Assembly: GCA_000333855.2 (NCBI GenBank)
Contig: CM007320.1
Span: forward strand, 2,922,721-2,986,720
DNA from: Endotrypanum monterogeii
Lineage: Eukaryota; Euglenozoa; Kinetoplastea; Trypanosomatida; Trypanosomatidae
Reading direction: 5' to 3'
Length of the DNA stretch: 64,000 nt
Shown: positions 1-10,379 of the stretch, in pieces
How the letters are laid out: each line of letters opens with the position of its first letter
How positions within the stretch are numbered: the stretch's first letter is position 1
Position numbers and translations under genes: made by a program
The notes under the pieces: generated by a model
The model's input: only the letters and a program-made list of their open reading frames with translations
The model's database searches: none
Told to the model about the DNA's origin: nothing

Positions 1-105
1 GTACGAGCCTTTCTGCCGCAGCTGGAAGTACTGGACGTCTACGGTACATCGATTCCAACTCGTGTCGCCGGTCAAGGGCAACAATTTGCCTGTACTGTCA
101 TGTAG
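1..105 (+). CDS. C-terminal end of an LRR-like protein (partial)
   Basis: The first 34 codons of the window read open from base 1 and end at TAG (103-105). The fragment begins VRAFLPQLEVLDVYGT and ends FACTVM. The L-P-x-L-x-x-L-D-V pattern resembles the last turn of a leucine-rich repeat. The start lies outside the window. It is on the same strand as the next three genes, so it belongs to the same directional cluster. The open frame, the clean stop and the non-repetitive composition, which changes abruptly to G-rich UTR sequence just after it, support real coding. The LRR assignment rests on one partial repeat and is an inference. Confidence 0.55.
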   Translation, partial: VRAFLPQLEVLDVYGTSIPTRVAGQGQQFACTVM

Positions 106-1176
106 ATCAGCGAGAGAAGGAAGGAGGGGGGGGGTGTTGCGTTACACCCCTACACTCAGGGGGTGGGCATTCGTTTGCATGTAGAAGAGGGATTGGGCCG
201 GGCGACTGTGTGTCGTCTTGAATTGTCTGTCCTCCTCCTTTTATCTTTCATCTTCCCCTAGGGCCTACAGACCAGCTTTTGCTTGTCTCACTGGACGCTG
301 TGTTTTCATACATTGCATTATCAAAGTTGTATGAAAGAAAATCCTTTTTTAAAAGGCGCAATGTCTGTGTGTGTCGGTCAGTATTTACAAAGGGACGGGC
401 TCATATTTATACATACATCAAAGTTTTGAACTATATCTTATACAGGTGGATGATTTGTAACGTTAAGGGGCGAAACGAAACGTGCACCGCCGAAGAAGAA
501 GAAAAAATCTGCCTCTAAATACACAAATGCTTTTGACAGATGCATTTTATAGTCTCCCTCTGCTAGTCGTCGCCTCTCCATATGCATCTATGTTGTGCCC
601 TACTCGCCTAGATGGATCTTCAGCTGGTTCAATTGTGGGCTTTTTTCTCCACGAGCGTCACAACCGCGCGCGAACCTCTCTTAGCTCCCAAAGACACATT
701 TTTCTTTGTCTCTAACGCCCTCCTCCAATTTCACCCTTTAATTTTGAGCAAATGAATTTCTCTTTTTGTTGACATCGCATTTCACCTCTTTTTTTGCCGC
801 TCATTAAATGGAGTTTACGTAACGGGGCGACTTGAATTCTCCGACTCAACTATATATACATACACGTATATATATATTATGTGTGCATTATGTGAGAAGG
901 TGTCACCCTTTACATATTCCTGTACGCATTCCCTACAGCACTTTCTTTTCCCTTATCAATTCCAGATTTTCCCCTTTCGGTCACACTCGCAAGTCGTCCT
1001 TGGACAAGGCAGGTACTCCGAGAATCTACAAAGCGACGTCACTGAAATTGGAAGACAGCCCGAATACAAAAACGTGTCGCTCGCATCACTATACACTCGA
1101 TAGACATTTTATATTACTTTTTTTTAAATTTTGATTAAGCCCTGCTACAAATATTCACACGTATTAGTCTCGGATA

Positions 1177-1208
<32 letters not shown>

Positions 1209-2780
1209 TACTCAGCACAGATTCTTTGGCACACGCCAGAATAGGTACCTGTAGGGTTTCCCTGAAACCGCTTTCGCTTCTTACTGGTACGTTTGACGCA
1301 CATCACCCGAACAACTACAATTTTTACAACCGCTGCACCATCTGCTCGTCTTTCCTTTTCACCACTCTCCTCCCAACTCCTTTTTTTCTTTACCACCGAC
1401 TATCTACCTGGAGAGCCGATCGCTTTCAGAGAATCCGGTTATAAAGATTGCTGGTGCATAGACGTGTGCCTGAAGCAATTTTGTGGGGTGCCACCTAGGG
1501 GGATTTGAATCTCGGAACTCTACTGCACCTCTTTGTCGCGGAAATATATATATATATTTTTTTTTTCCTTGGTCATCGACTCGTGTGTGCGCGCACGTTT
1601 TTTTTTATTTGACGCCTCTCTCCGGAGCGCTATCTTCCTTTTTTTGTTTGCTCTCGTCGTTGTATATTTTTCTTTCTCGTCGTGTTCTTTCCTTCGTTGT
1701 CTTTGCCGTCCTGTTTGGTTTGCCACGCCACTCTTGTGGATGCACACGCACGTGAACTGGTAGTCGGTTAGAATCCCGTCCTTCCGCTCCCGTCTTTGTT
1801 TGTTTTTGTTTTTTGTGGTTGCGGCGGTGGAATCTGTGTGGCACAGGAATTTTATTGCAGGTGCTTTTATTTTATTATTTTTTTTTTTGCGTTGCTAACA
1901 TTGCCGTTGAGTGATTGCAGTCGTGGCTTCAGCTGCGTGGGCTCACTTTCGATATTATCTCTCTATGTCTTTGAATTGTACAGCCTCACGCTTTTGCTTG
2001 TGCGGGTGGTTTGGGTTCTTTTCGATTCGTTCGCCCCATTGAGTGCTGCCGCCGCCGCCGCCTTCTCGCTTTTTGTTTCCCCTTTGCCCCCCTCCTCTCA
2101 CCAGAGTCGCGTGTTTCCAGTGCTCCTCTACCACCACCTTTTTTAATATTTTGTTCGTTTTGTCGTTGCTGTGAATTTCATCATAGGCGTCTTATCCCTT
2201 CTCTCTTTTTTTTTTTCTTCGCTGGGCGTAGTTTCGATTCGGATTCATTGGTGTGCACTGTTCATCTTGCTTCGTCGATCACACTCTTTTTTCCGTATTT
2301 GTGGGGCTGGAGGACTGAGAAATTGAATGTTTTCTGGATCGTCTGATCAACCCTCTTGCGTTTACACGCGCGTTCTTTTTTTAAATTTTCTCTGCGTTTA
2401 TCTTCGTCTGATTTTGCTGATTGCGCGCCAGAAGAGAGAAGTATCGGCACATTTTTCACATTTTTCCCAATCTTTCTTGATTGTTGCATTTATCTGCCTT
2501 CAAACTTAGTCTCTCGCATCCCACACTTTTAGGCACGCGCGCGCATTTTTTTTTATTTACGACTTTTACCTGAAATCGAAAGCAGAAAAAGCGTACTACT
2601 GCTCTTGTCCCTGTGCACCGGAAAGGGCGCACCGCCGTACCTGTAGACAAGGTTGTGGCACCCAACGTTCTTTACCACGATACATAACGAAAACCGTATC
2701 ATTCAAACTACCTCACTGAACAACAACAACAAAAAAAAACCGAAGGTCGCTTAGGCGCTACGTTCTAAGAAAAGGAAGTT
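106..2780. other. Intergenic region, 3' UTR and 5' flank
   Basis: About 2.7 kb with no recognisable gene. It holds a CA repeat near 1174-1208 and a very pyrimidine-rich plus strand from about 1530 to 2570, interrupted by short runs of other sequence. Open frames here are T- and C-run artefacts rich in Phe, Ser and Leu. It should hold the 3' UTR of the partial gene at 1-105 and the trans-splicing region of the gene at 2781. Confidence 0.6.
2547..2585 (+). promoter_or_regulatory. Candidate trans-splice acceptor for the gene at 2781
   Basis: A T-run at 2547-2554 followed by TTTAC-rich sequence leads to AG at 2581-2582 and again at 2584-2585. This would give a 5' UTR of about 195 nt ending in GAAGTT before the ATG. 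Inferred from sequence only; mapping of spliced-leader reads would settle which AG is used. Confidence 0.45.
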
Positions 2781-4694
2781 ATGAGTGGAATCACAGTGCA
2801 GCTCGTGTTCGCCTTTGTTGGCACGCGTGTGCCATACTATATTCCAGGCACGATCACGACACCGAACTCGTCAGCCCACTCTCGCTTCGGCAATGCTTCC
2901 TATGCTTCGGTCAATGGAGCCGCACCGTCGTCTATCCGCTCTGAGTCAGCTGGGACCTCTCCGCACCAAAACCCACGCGCCGCACCCAGGTTGTTCACAG
3001 CACAGGAGCTACTGTCACACCTCGCTAAGCCACTGGAGCTATCCCAGGAGGCTATCGATCTTCCTGAAGGCGCCACAACCAATACGACCTCGTCGTCAAC
3101 GGCTCGATCTTCGTTCCACAAACCACCTGTACTAGAGCTTTTCGATTATGCTACACTCGAACCGCTCGAAAACACAGCTGTGTTGTGTGACGAGCAACTT
3201 CTCCTCGTGTTGTGCGACATTGTCACGAGCACACAGCTCGTGGAGGCGCTTCAGCATGAGTGGTTGGAGGTCTACAGTGGAGCCCATCACCCGCACTCCC
3301 ACACCCGCACCTCATCTACTCTCCCATCAGTGCGCAAAACGGACATGGCCGTTTGCACGACAGAGGAGAGGTTGCGAAATGTGGCGCAGGCGCAGCAGGC
3401 ACTCTGTAAGCCCGTTGGCCTTCACCTTTCGCTCCTAGGGAAGGAGTTGACGTCACTCCAGGCGAGTTTGGCGACACAGAAGGAGCAACTCACACACATT
3501 CGATCCGCCATCACATCAGGCGCCGCCACAGCCGCCGCATCAGGGGAGAGCGGAAGAGATCATGCCCCGTCCTCGACGGCGTCGGATCACGGCACCATGT
3601 TCCCACTATTGACGGAGCTGGAACCATGTCTGGTTTTGGATCCAGCTGTCGGTGCTGTGGATGCTGCACACCTTCATAAGATTGGAGCACCCCTGGGGTT
3701 CTGTGAGGCGCGAATTCGCGCGGTGGATGCTCTAACGCAGCGCGCCGTAAAACACAATACAAAGCTGACGATGCTCGCCACCTCTGAACGAGCCACAGAA
3801 GAGGGGTTTGAAAAAAGTGATGTTAGTCGAGCTTGCGCTGAATATCTCGATCACCCAGACCAAGACCTCAGTGCGGCAGAAGCTATCATTGCGGACTTCC
3901 AAGTCGAGATGACCCGCCAGCTAAAGGTTGTACGACAACTTGTCGCGTACATCACCCAGGTGCGCAGTCTTGTGAACAAAGCAAAGCACGAAATGGGCGT
4001 GGTGGAGCTAATTCTGTCGCGGCTTTCCTTGACGAGCTTGCGTCCGCAGCTCATGGAGACAGCAGAAGCGCTGCTGCGTCGACGTGTTATTCTGCGGCGT
4101 GCTGCTCGTCGGCAAATGCTGTTGCTGCAGGAAACGGAGTTCGTCGAGCTGAAGCAGGACCTCGAATGTTTCTCGCAGCGCCCGGAGGTACAGAAAGTCC
4201 TGCCTGAGAAGGTGCGATGGTATCTGAGGACGCCGTTACCCAGCCTCCAGCCCGAGGAAGACCCAGTCGCCACGCTCCTCGATCACGCTCTTATCGACCG
4301 CGAAGAGGACGAGGCCCAGGAGCTGCTAGATAAAACATGCGTGTACACGGCGGACTCTTCAGACCCCGCACAGAACGCACTGCAGATCACAGAAGCGATG
4401 CTGCCGGTGGAGCGCCTCGTGTTCCGTTTGCAAGAGGCCAGGGCAAGCGTTGCATCATACAAACTTCGCGTAGAGGAGTTGGAGGAAAGGCTGAAAATAC
4501 TGGAGGCCGCTGCATCGCCTTCGCCACAACCGCAAGAAAACACGGCTGAGGTGGAATCATCGCCCAGACAAATAGTTTCGGAAGGCACGCCGCTTGAAGA
4601 CAGTACGGGTCACGTGAGCCAAAGTGAAGAATCTGTGGAACTTCCAGAACATCGTACCCCATCCCCATCCCCTCCAAGCGGCCCCCTTTCTTGA
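2781..4694 (+). CDS. Coiled-coil protein of unknown function
   Basis: A 637-residue protein beginning at ATG 2781 after a plausible splice acceptor. I do not recognise a catalytic domain. The N-terminus (residues 1-25) is a short hydrophobic, strand-like stretch, followed by a Ser/Thr/Ala-rich linker to about 105. A compact region around 110-170 contains the leucine-rich CDEQLLLVLCDIV. Heptad-like helices lie at roughly 205-250, 375-480 and 540-577, and the tail from 580 is Pro/Ser/Glu-rich and probably disordered. The pattern fits a structural or scaffold protein. I considered an autophagy ATG11/FIP200-type scaffold because of the possible ubiquitin-like start plus coiled coils, but I see no diagnostic motif. 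Coding composition is even over the whole length, so the gene itself is well supported. Confidence 0.85.
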   Translation: MSGITVQLVFAFVGTRVPYYIPGTITTPNSSAHSRFGNASYASVNGAAPSSIRSESAGTSPHQNPRAAPRLFTAQELLSHLAKPLELSQEAIDLPEGATTNTTSSSTARSSFHKPPVLELFDYATLEPLENTAVLCDEQLLLVLCDIVTSTQLVEALQHEWLEVYSGAHHPHSHTRTSSTLPSVRKTDMAVCTTEERLRNVAQAQQALCKPVGLHLSLLGKELTSLQASLATQKEQLTHIRSAITSGAATAAASGESGRDHAPSSTASDHGTMFPLLTELEPCLVLDPAVGAVDAAHLHKIGAPLGFCEARIRAVDALTQRAVKHNTKLTMLATSERATEEGFEKSDVSRACAEYLDHPDQDLSAAEAIIADFQVEMTRQLKVVRQLVAYITQVRSLVNKAKHEMGVVELILSRLSLTSLRPQLMETAEALLRRRVILRRAARRQMLLLQETEFVELKQDLECFSQRPEVQKVLPEKVRWYLRTPLPSLQPEEDPVATLLDHALIDREEDEAQELLDKTCVYTADSSDPAQNALQITEAMLPVERLVFRLQEARASVASYKLRVEELEERLKILEAAASPSPQPQENTAEVESSPRQIVSEGTPLEDSTGHVSQSEESVELPEHRTPSPSPPSGPLS

Positions 4695-5156
4695 ACGCGG
4701 ATAGTGCGCATCTCGGTGCAGGGAAGCACGACATCTAATCATCCCCATCTAACTTCCCGGCTGTGCGCCACCTCGGAAAATCCTATAGCGATCATTCGCT
4801 TGTCACGTGCGGCTTTGTGGGTACAGTCTCAGTAGGAAAGGAGTCCGCGCAGCTACAAGGAAATCGGTTATCCCTAAGGTGCAAATTTTTGAATCACGCT
4901 GTATAAAAAAACTATGAGGTAGATGTGTGTGAGGAACATTATGTTGTTCGAGGTTACATTGCTTTTCCGAAGCATTTATACGAATCGGAAGGTGGTTGAT
5001 TTTGGTAATCGCTCAGCGTCATCACGCGCACAGCTCCCCCTTCTCTTCCTTTCTCCTCGAACCCCCTCCCCCCCTCCCCGCCCTCCCACGTGCACATGCA
5101 CACACCCAACTACAAAAAAAAAATAACTGCTGCTCTATTCCTGATTTCTACGATGA

Positions 5157-5187
5157 ATATATATGTATATATATATATATATATATA
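5157..5187. repeat. TA dinucleotide repeat
   Basis: Thirty-one bases of alternating A and T, broken by a single G at 5165, in the spacer between two plus-strand genes. It is one of many similar microsatellites in the spacers of this window. Confidence 0.9.
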
Positions 5188-7508
5188 GAAACATTCAGTG
5201 AATCAATTTTTTTTTTTCAGGTGTCTTTGCGTGTGCTCTCTTGTGAGAAGAATCGCTTCGGGGTATGCGTTTCTGTTGCGGCACGGCGCGCTCAAATCGC
5301 TCGTTGAATGTGAAACCGCATTATATGTGTTGTCCCGCGCGCTGTATTACGAAGGCAGATAGCTGGACATGGGGAAGGACGGTTGCTCCCTTCTCGTGAG
5401 TGAAAAGAAGTCGGGTGCTTTCTGTAATAATTAAAAAAAAGAGGCTTATGTGGCGTGGAATTTCGATGTTTGTACGCGAGCGGAAGTGTTGAGATGTGTG
5501 TGGGTGCGTTTGAGGGCTCGCGCTTTCCCCTCATTCCCAAAGCGTAAAGGTTTTTAATTCATCTGTGACGCTTCTAAGCTTCTTGTTCTCTTTCAGAGGC
5601 TGCGTGGGAGATGGAAGATCTTCACCACATAGCGGCTTTTTGTCACACGCACACACACTCTCTGCACGTTCTTTTTTGTGTTTATTTTTTTCATACAGTG
5701 TGGTATTTCATTTCATTTTTTTCTGTGTGCCTTGTGTATGTATATGTCTCCCTTCGGCAGAGCAAAAAGAAAATAAAAAAACGTGCTGTGCTGCCTAGCT
5801 TGATTTGGCCTGCATGAAAAACAGCCCACCTCTTTCTTCTTCTGTCCATCAACGCCTGGACATAAAACGGAGTGGCACTGAAAAAGACAAGATACTGAGG
5901 CTTACTGGACACTCGCCAACACTACCTCATGGACTCAAACTAACTTCAGGAAATCTGCTCTGGGAGTGCTAACATAGAGTGGTGACGACTACATGCACAC
6001 CTCACCTTTTTTTTTTGTCTCACCCCAACAACAAAAAAGGTTATGGTTTACCTCAGCCCTTTTTTACACCTACGGAACTTCACCTACACCACATCCCCCA
6101 CTGACCACCCCAATCGACTGTCTTCAATTCTGTCGGGGAGAGGGGGGATAAGGAGACTCACTCTTCACTAGTAGCCTCCTCTTCCTTTTTTTTTCCATCT
6201 CACACAACTCAGTTGAGTGCATTAGTCTGTATGATCGGGCTGCCCCTCTTTTACTTTTTTTCTCGAGTTTCCTTTTTTCGACTGCGTGGGTCTGACACAG
6301 CAACGCGAACACGCTTGATCTTTTGATGGTGAAGAAAATTTAAAACTCTTTCTATACGACTACACCCCGACACGACAACTGCACCGCAGACAGAGCCCTG
6401 AAGAACACCTTCTCGTTCCCCGAGATCCCAACCTTGCGGCGTTGCTCATAGCCATCTCCTTCGTTTGTCAAAAAAAAAAAAATAGTGAACAAACTAGAAA
6501 TCAAAAAGCTGGAATACCGTCAAAGGTGTACTTATCTGACAAGAATCCCAAGGAGCTCGAAGTACCCCGTCATGCTAGGGAAAGCTGCGGTGAAACACTA
6601 TTCAATCCCTCTCTGTGCTTGTGCGTGTGTGTGTGTGTGTTCGCTGCGATAGCCGTAATTTTCAAAACCAGTTGGCGCGTGTTCTGACGGCCTAATAGAA
6701 ACCTCCATTCTGAAGCATCGAGAGGTTGACACGGCAGTCCTCTCCAATTTCCATCATAGACTATTATCATTACTATACGTTTGCTCTTCTCACCGCGCCC
6801 GCAGACACTCCCGCATACAGACTAAGCATATATATATATATATATGTGTGTGTGTATATGTGTGCGTGTGCGTGCATTTGTTGTTGTGTGATTTAAAAAA
6901 TACTTTTGATTTGATTTAAAGAGAACGGAAAAAACGCAAACATATTTTTGTTTTCCTCATTCTCTTTCTTAGTCTCTTTTTGTCCCTCTCCGCGCTCCTG
7001 TGTTGGTGTCCGATCTCTCAAGCTGTTGTAGTTTTCTCTAGGTACTGATAGAAGGGGGCCACTTACCGGGTTTCTTTGTCCCTGGTGTGGGGGCTTATTT
7101 ATACACCTAAATATATACATATATAGATATACTTTAGTGGTAACTTCCTTCCCCCCCCTCCCCTCCCCTCCCCTACCTCCCACACACAAAAGAAAAAAGC
7201 ATACCGGTTGATTTGGATTTCCTCCGAGTGCGCACGCGCTATTCATCCATACCAGTTTATTATTATTATTTTTCTCTGTTCTTTGGTACTTGCTTGTCTT
7301 GTCCCCACCCCCCTCCAGAGAAGTGCACCAGCCTCTTCTCTGCGAAGATAAACAAGTTGGAATTCATTTACGCAGTAAAGCAGAAAACACAACCGCGACA
7401 CTTGACGATTAAAGCTGCTCGACCGAATCACCTCCCTCACAATTTCTCTTGCCCTTCAGGGCATCCCGATCACATCAAGGTGATACATCCGCCAAGCATC
7501 AAGAAGCC

Positions 7509-7528
7509 TTTTTTTTTTTCGTGGCAAG
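7509..7528 (+). promoter_or_regulatory. Candidate trans-splice acceptor for the 2H phosphoesterase gene
   Basis: A T-run (from about 7509) followed by CGTGGCAAG puts the first AG at 7527-7528, giving a 62-nt 5' UTR that includes a GT repeat. The acceptor lies inside the longest open frame. The upstream in-frame ATG at 7213 would therefore be removed from the mRNA, which decides for the start at 7591. Confidence 0.55.
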
Positions 7529-7540
7529 TTTTATCCGCTC

Positions 7541-7566
7541 GTGTGTGTGTGTGTGTGTGTGTGTGT
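7541..7566. repeat. GT dinucleotide repeat in a 5' UTR
   Basis: Thirteen GT units between the splice acceptor and the start codon of the phosphoesterase-like gene. Read in frame it would encode Val-Cys repeats, another sign that the longer open frame is not translated here. Confidence 0.9.
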
Positions 7567-7590
7567 AAGTGTGCGTCGCTGTCATTCACC

Positions 7591-8301
7591 ATGTCTCTTT
7601 TGGCCCTTAACGTTTGTTTGATAAGCTCGTCGTTTGACACGGTAGCACTCCCGCTGTCGTCGACGTTGTGTCCTGTTGAAGCGGAGAATGACATCAAGGA
7701 AACATCCATGTGCTACGGCCTGGCGCCGTTGGCTGATAAAAAGTTGCGGAAAGGCTACGGATACGCACATTGCACCGTGATGCAACTGTGTGCACGTGCT
7801 CTGGACTTGAAGGTTATTCGTGAGGTTGTGCGCGACACCTGGTTGGGGTTCCGCACGCAGATGCGGGACTCGAAAGAAGCTCTATTGTTAACAGGCGTTG
7901 CCGACGGTCCGATCTTTGCAACAACAGAGGGAGGGACCACCGTGCGATTGCCGAATATTACGGTGATGCGCAGTCCAGAGCTGATGCAGTTACACGAGAG
8001 TATTGTGCACGGGCTGAGTAAATATCACGTGAATGTAAGCTCAGAGGATGTAGCCAAGTCTGCGTTCCATAAAAGGTTCCCCGTGGATAGCAACAGTGCC
8101 ACGCCGCAGTGGATGCTCACCTTCACGAGGAAGTATGCCCACGAAAACTACGCACCACACATCACCCTCGGCGCCTGCACCGAGAAGAACGTCTCGGCTT
8201 TTTCAATTTTACAAAAAACTGAAATTCCATGGAGAGAGTGCCGACTTGTAGTGAGTCACATGGGGAACTTCTGCTCTTGCTTCGATCTTCTCGATAGCTG
8301 A
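7591..8301 (+). CDS. 2H phosphoesterase superfamily (LigT-like) protein
   Basis: A 236-residue protein. Two His-x-Thr motifs spaced about 130 residues apart, HCT at 60-62 and HIT at 190-192, are each set in a strand-like context (YAHCTVMQL and APHITLGA). This is the hallmark of the 2H phosphoesterase fold, in which two HxT/S motifs bind and cleave cyclic phosphate or 2',5'-phosphodiester bonds. Known members include 2',5' RNA ligase/LigT, CPDases and USB1. The length suits a single-domain member. The longest open frame begins at ATG 7213, but it reads through a T-run, a splice acceptor and a GT repeat, so ATG 7591 (context CACCATGTC) is preferred. Substrate cannot be read from the sequence; an RNA-end-processing or nucleotide cyclic phosphodiesterase role is an inference. 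Confidence 0.75.
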   Translation: MSLLALNVCLISSSFDTVALPLSSTLCPVEAENDIKETSMCYGLAPLADKKLRKGYGYAHCTVMQLCARALDLKVIREVVRDTWLGFRTQMRDSKEALLLTGVADGPIFATTEGGTTVRLPNITVMRSPELMQLHESIVHGLSKYHVNVSSEDVAKSAFHKRFPVDSNSATPQWMLTFTRKYAHENYAPHITLGACTEKNVSAFSILQKTEIPWRECRLVVSHMGNFCSCFDLLDS

Positions 8302-9659
8302 TATCAAGTCAAGTATTTGCGCCTCTTCTCCCTCAGCCCTGTATTTGTTTTGATTTTGTTGGCATTGTCTTGAGTCTTTTCCGTGTGTGTGTGTGTGTGT
8401 ATGCCCTGGAGGGAAGCCGTTGTGCTGTAAGGGGGTCAAGGTGAGCTCGTATACGTCCAGTTTTTTTATTCCTCCGTTCGTTCCTTCATTTCCTTTTTTT
8501 TTTTTGCTCACATCCGCTCTATCTCCGCCCTGCTTCTCCTGTCATTTTTTCGTGGAGTGATTCGTTGGGAGGTGTCTGCATGGAAGTCACAGTTTATTTT
8601 TTCTCTGAGCTGACTCTCCTTTTTTCTATACGTGCCATTTTTTGTGTACAAGTGAGGCGCCACCGCTTTGATGCAGGGAGGGTTTCGCAGGCAAACAGTT
8701 GAAATTACGGCTGATCACGTCGCGCATAACCTCAGTTTACCGCTGGGGTTGCTTCGAATATTAATAGTTTTTCGGTGCCAGACGACCGCACCACGTGTGC
8801 CACCATCGGGGTCACTGAGCGATTTTGTAAACCCGATCGTTGTCGCTAGCGTGTCTATCGCGTCGACAGACGTCCCGCAACACACTTCTCTTTAAAAGGC
8901 GGGCTCATGTTTCTAGGCAAGAATGCTGTATTGTCTTTCTGCGGGCGACTGGGCCGAAGAGTTATTGGATGTCAGCACAGTGGAGTGAAGCCAGGGACAA
9001 GAAAAAATGCAAGTGCAGATCTCTTGGATGATTGCTCGTATCACACGAACAAGGGATACCTCATGCTAGTACGCACAATCATCTCAGCGACGGTACGGCA
9101 TTTCTCCCGTTCCCCGCAATCCTGCTATTTATTTCCCCGCGTCCATGGTTACTCGTATAGAGTTCCTATTCCCTTTCCCTCCTCCTCTTCCCCTGCACCA
9201 TCACTGGTTCTGAGCGTAGCTTCCCGTCCCATGAAACCCTCTGTTGCCACATCGCCAAGAAACGCTCCCATTTTTTTTTTTTCAACTCGTTTTATTTTTA
9301 GTTTTTGACGCCTACTCACATGTGTGTGTTGGCTGCTGTAACTTCTCACTGCACCACTTACTCTCACACGTCTGACGGCTGGGGAACAAAGCGCCGCACC
9401 GGCGCCGAAACTATCAATTTTTATTTATTTATTTACAAACGAGCATCACCACAAGCTGCACGAGTATTTCATGCATCGAAGCAAACACTTTTACAAACGT
9501 AATCGGACCTACCTTGGCTTTGTGTGCCTCTCTTCTACTTTTCCCTGTATTCGGCGTCGATTATTCGTGTATCCCCTACAATCCCCACGATACACACACA
9601 CGCACGCACGCACGCACAGAGTGTAACCGTGGTTGGGCATTGTGTAGTTCAAGAAGGTA
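8302..9659. other. Intergenic region with a mixed-composition island
   Basis: This 1.36-kb spacer has a T-rich first part with a GT repeat near 8383-8401. An island of ordinary complexity at roughly 8640-9080 follows, and then a pyrimidine-rich part leading to the SWEET gene. An ATG frame at 8907-9308 (133 codons) runs from the island into T-runs; its second half is Ser/Pro/Phe-rich and I do not call it a gene. Confidence 0.55.
9517..9619 (+). promoter_or_regulatory. Candidate trans-splice acceptor for the SWEET gene
   Basis: A pyrimidine-rich stretch at about 9517-9560 is followed by CA/CG repeats. The first AG close to the gene is at 9618-9619, giving a 5' UTR of about 40 nt before ATG 9660. 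Confidence 0.45.
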
Positions 9660-10379
9660 ATGAGCGTCTTCATTCAAATCATATCGGTGTCCGCCACCCT
9701 GGCGTCACTGTGCATGGTGGCGTCGCCTATCATTACTGTCAACAACATGCGCGTCGCCAAGTCGGTGGGTACCATGTCCATCACCTTTTTTTGCGCCCAG
9801 TTTCTCAACTGTAACGTCTGGGCCATGTACGGCATTTTAACTACCGCGTATCCGGTGATTATTTGCAACACTATTGGCTGCTCCATTGCCGCGTATTGCA
9901 TTCTGACATTTCTCACGACCGCCCGTCTCGAGGAAAAGTCGGGTCATGTCCTCGCGTCCACTACCTACCGCGGGTCGCTAAACGCCACCTTCCTCACCAC
10001 AGCTCTAATCATCGGCTTAATGATACTGCTTCTTTGCTTCGTAAACCTCGTGAGTTTCGCCGTTGCCGTAAAAGTGAACGGCATCCTGGGCGGGTGTTGC
10101 TCAGTCTTCATGCTGAGCTCACCCCTCGGAATGGCCAAGACCATCATCGCCAACAGGAACGCCGAGCCCTTGCAGCCCGTCACGGTTGTTTTTGCAACGC
10201 TCAACAGCGTTCTGTGGACACTCTATGGCCTCTTGAAGATGGATATGTTCATCACGATACCCAACACACTTTGCACATTTGCTTGTTTTTTTCAAATCTT
10301 TCTCCTTGTGCGATACGGCCGCCACCGCGCTACGCCCCTCATCGTGTCAGAGACGTTGGCGCCTATACCCCTCGATTAG
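9660..10379 (+). CDS. SWEET (MtN3/saliva family) sugar transporter
   Basis: A 239-residue protein that is almost entirely hydrophobic, with seven membrane spans in a 3+1+3 pattern. There are two MtN3 repeats, at roughly 8-92 and 120-210. Each carries the family's proline in its first helix: SPIITV in repeat 1 and SPLGMAKTII in repeat 2. The third helix of each repeat carries a Pro-x-x-x-Asn or Pro-Asn feature (YPVIICNTIG and TIPNTLC). Family length is usually 220-300 residues, so this is full length. SWEETs carry sugars down their gradient in either direction across plasma or internal membranes. The gene is the last of the plus-strand cluster before the strand switch. The substrate and membrane cannot be read from sequence. 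Family assignment is strong. Confidence 0.9.
   Translation: MSVFIQIISVSATLASLCMVASPIITVNNMRVAKSVGTMSITFFCAQFLNCNVWAMYGILTTAYPVIICNTIGCSIAAYCILTFLTTARLEEKSGHVLASTTYRGSLNATFLTTALIIGLMILLLCFVNLVSFAVAVKVNGILGGCCSVFMLSSPLGMAKTIIANRNAEPLQPVTVVFATLNSVLWTLYGLLKMDMFITIPNTLCTFACFFQIFLLVRYGRHRATPLIVSETLAPIPLD

Larger units (their letters stand above)
4695..7590. other. Intergenic region, 3' UTR and 5' flank
   Basis: About 2.9 kb without a recognisable gene. It contains a TA repeat at 5157-5187, several T-runs, a TA/TG repeat near 6830-6875 and C-rich tracts (for example 7151-7175). Open frames are low-complexity. It would contain the 3' UTR of the coiled-coil gene and the splice region of the 2H phosphoesterase gene. 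Confidence 0.6.

Noticed and set aside
1796..2346. Plus-strand frames of 111-116 codons before the first full gene
   Set aside because: Phe/Ser/Leu-rich translation of a long pyrimidine tract; no homology pattern.
7213..7590. N-terminal extension of the 2H phosphoesterase gene from ATG 7213
   Set aside because: Reads through a T-run, an AG acceptor and a GT repeat (Val-Cys repeats); not kept in the likely mRNA.
8907..9308. Plus-strand ATG frame of 133 codons before SWEET
   Set aside because: The second half reads through pyrimidine tracts and T-runs of the SWEET splice region; no clear acceptor precedes it.
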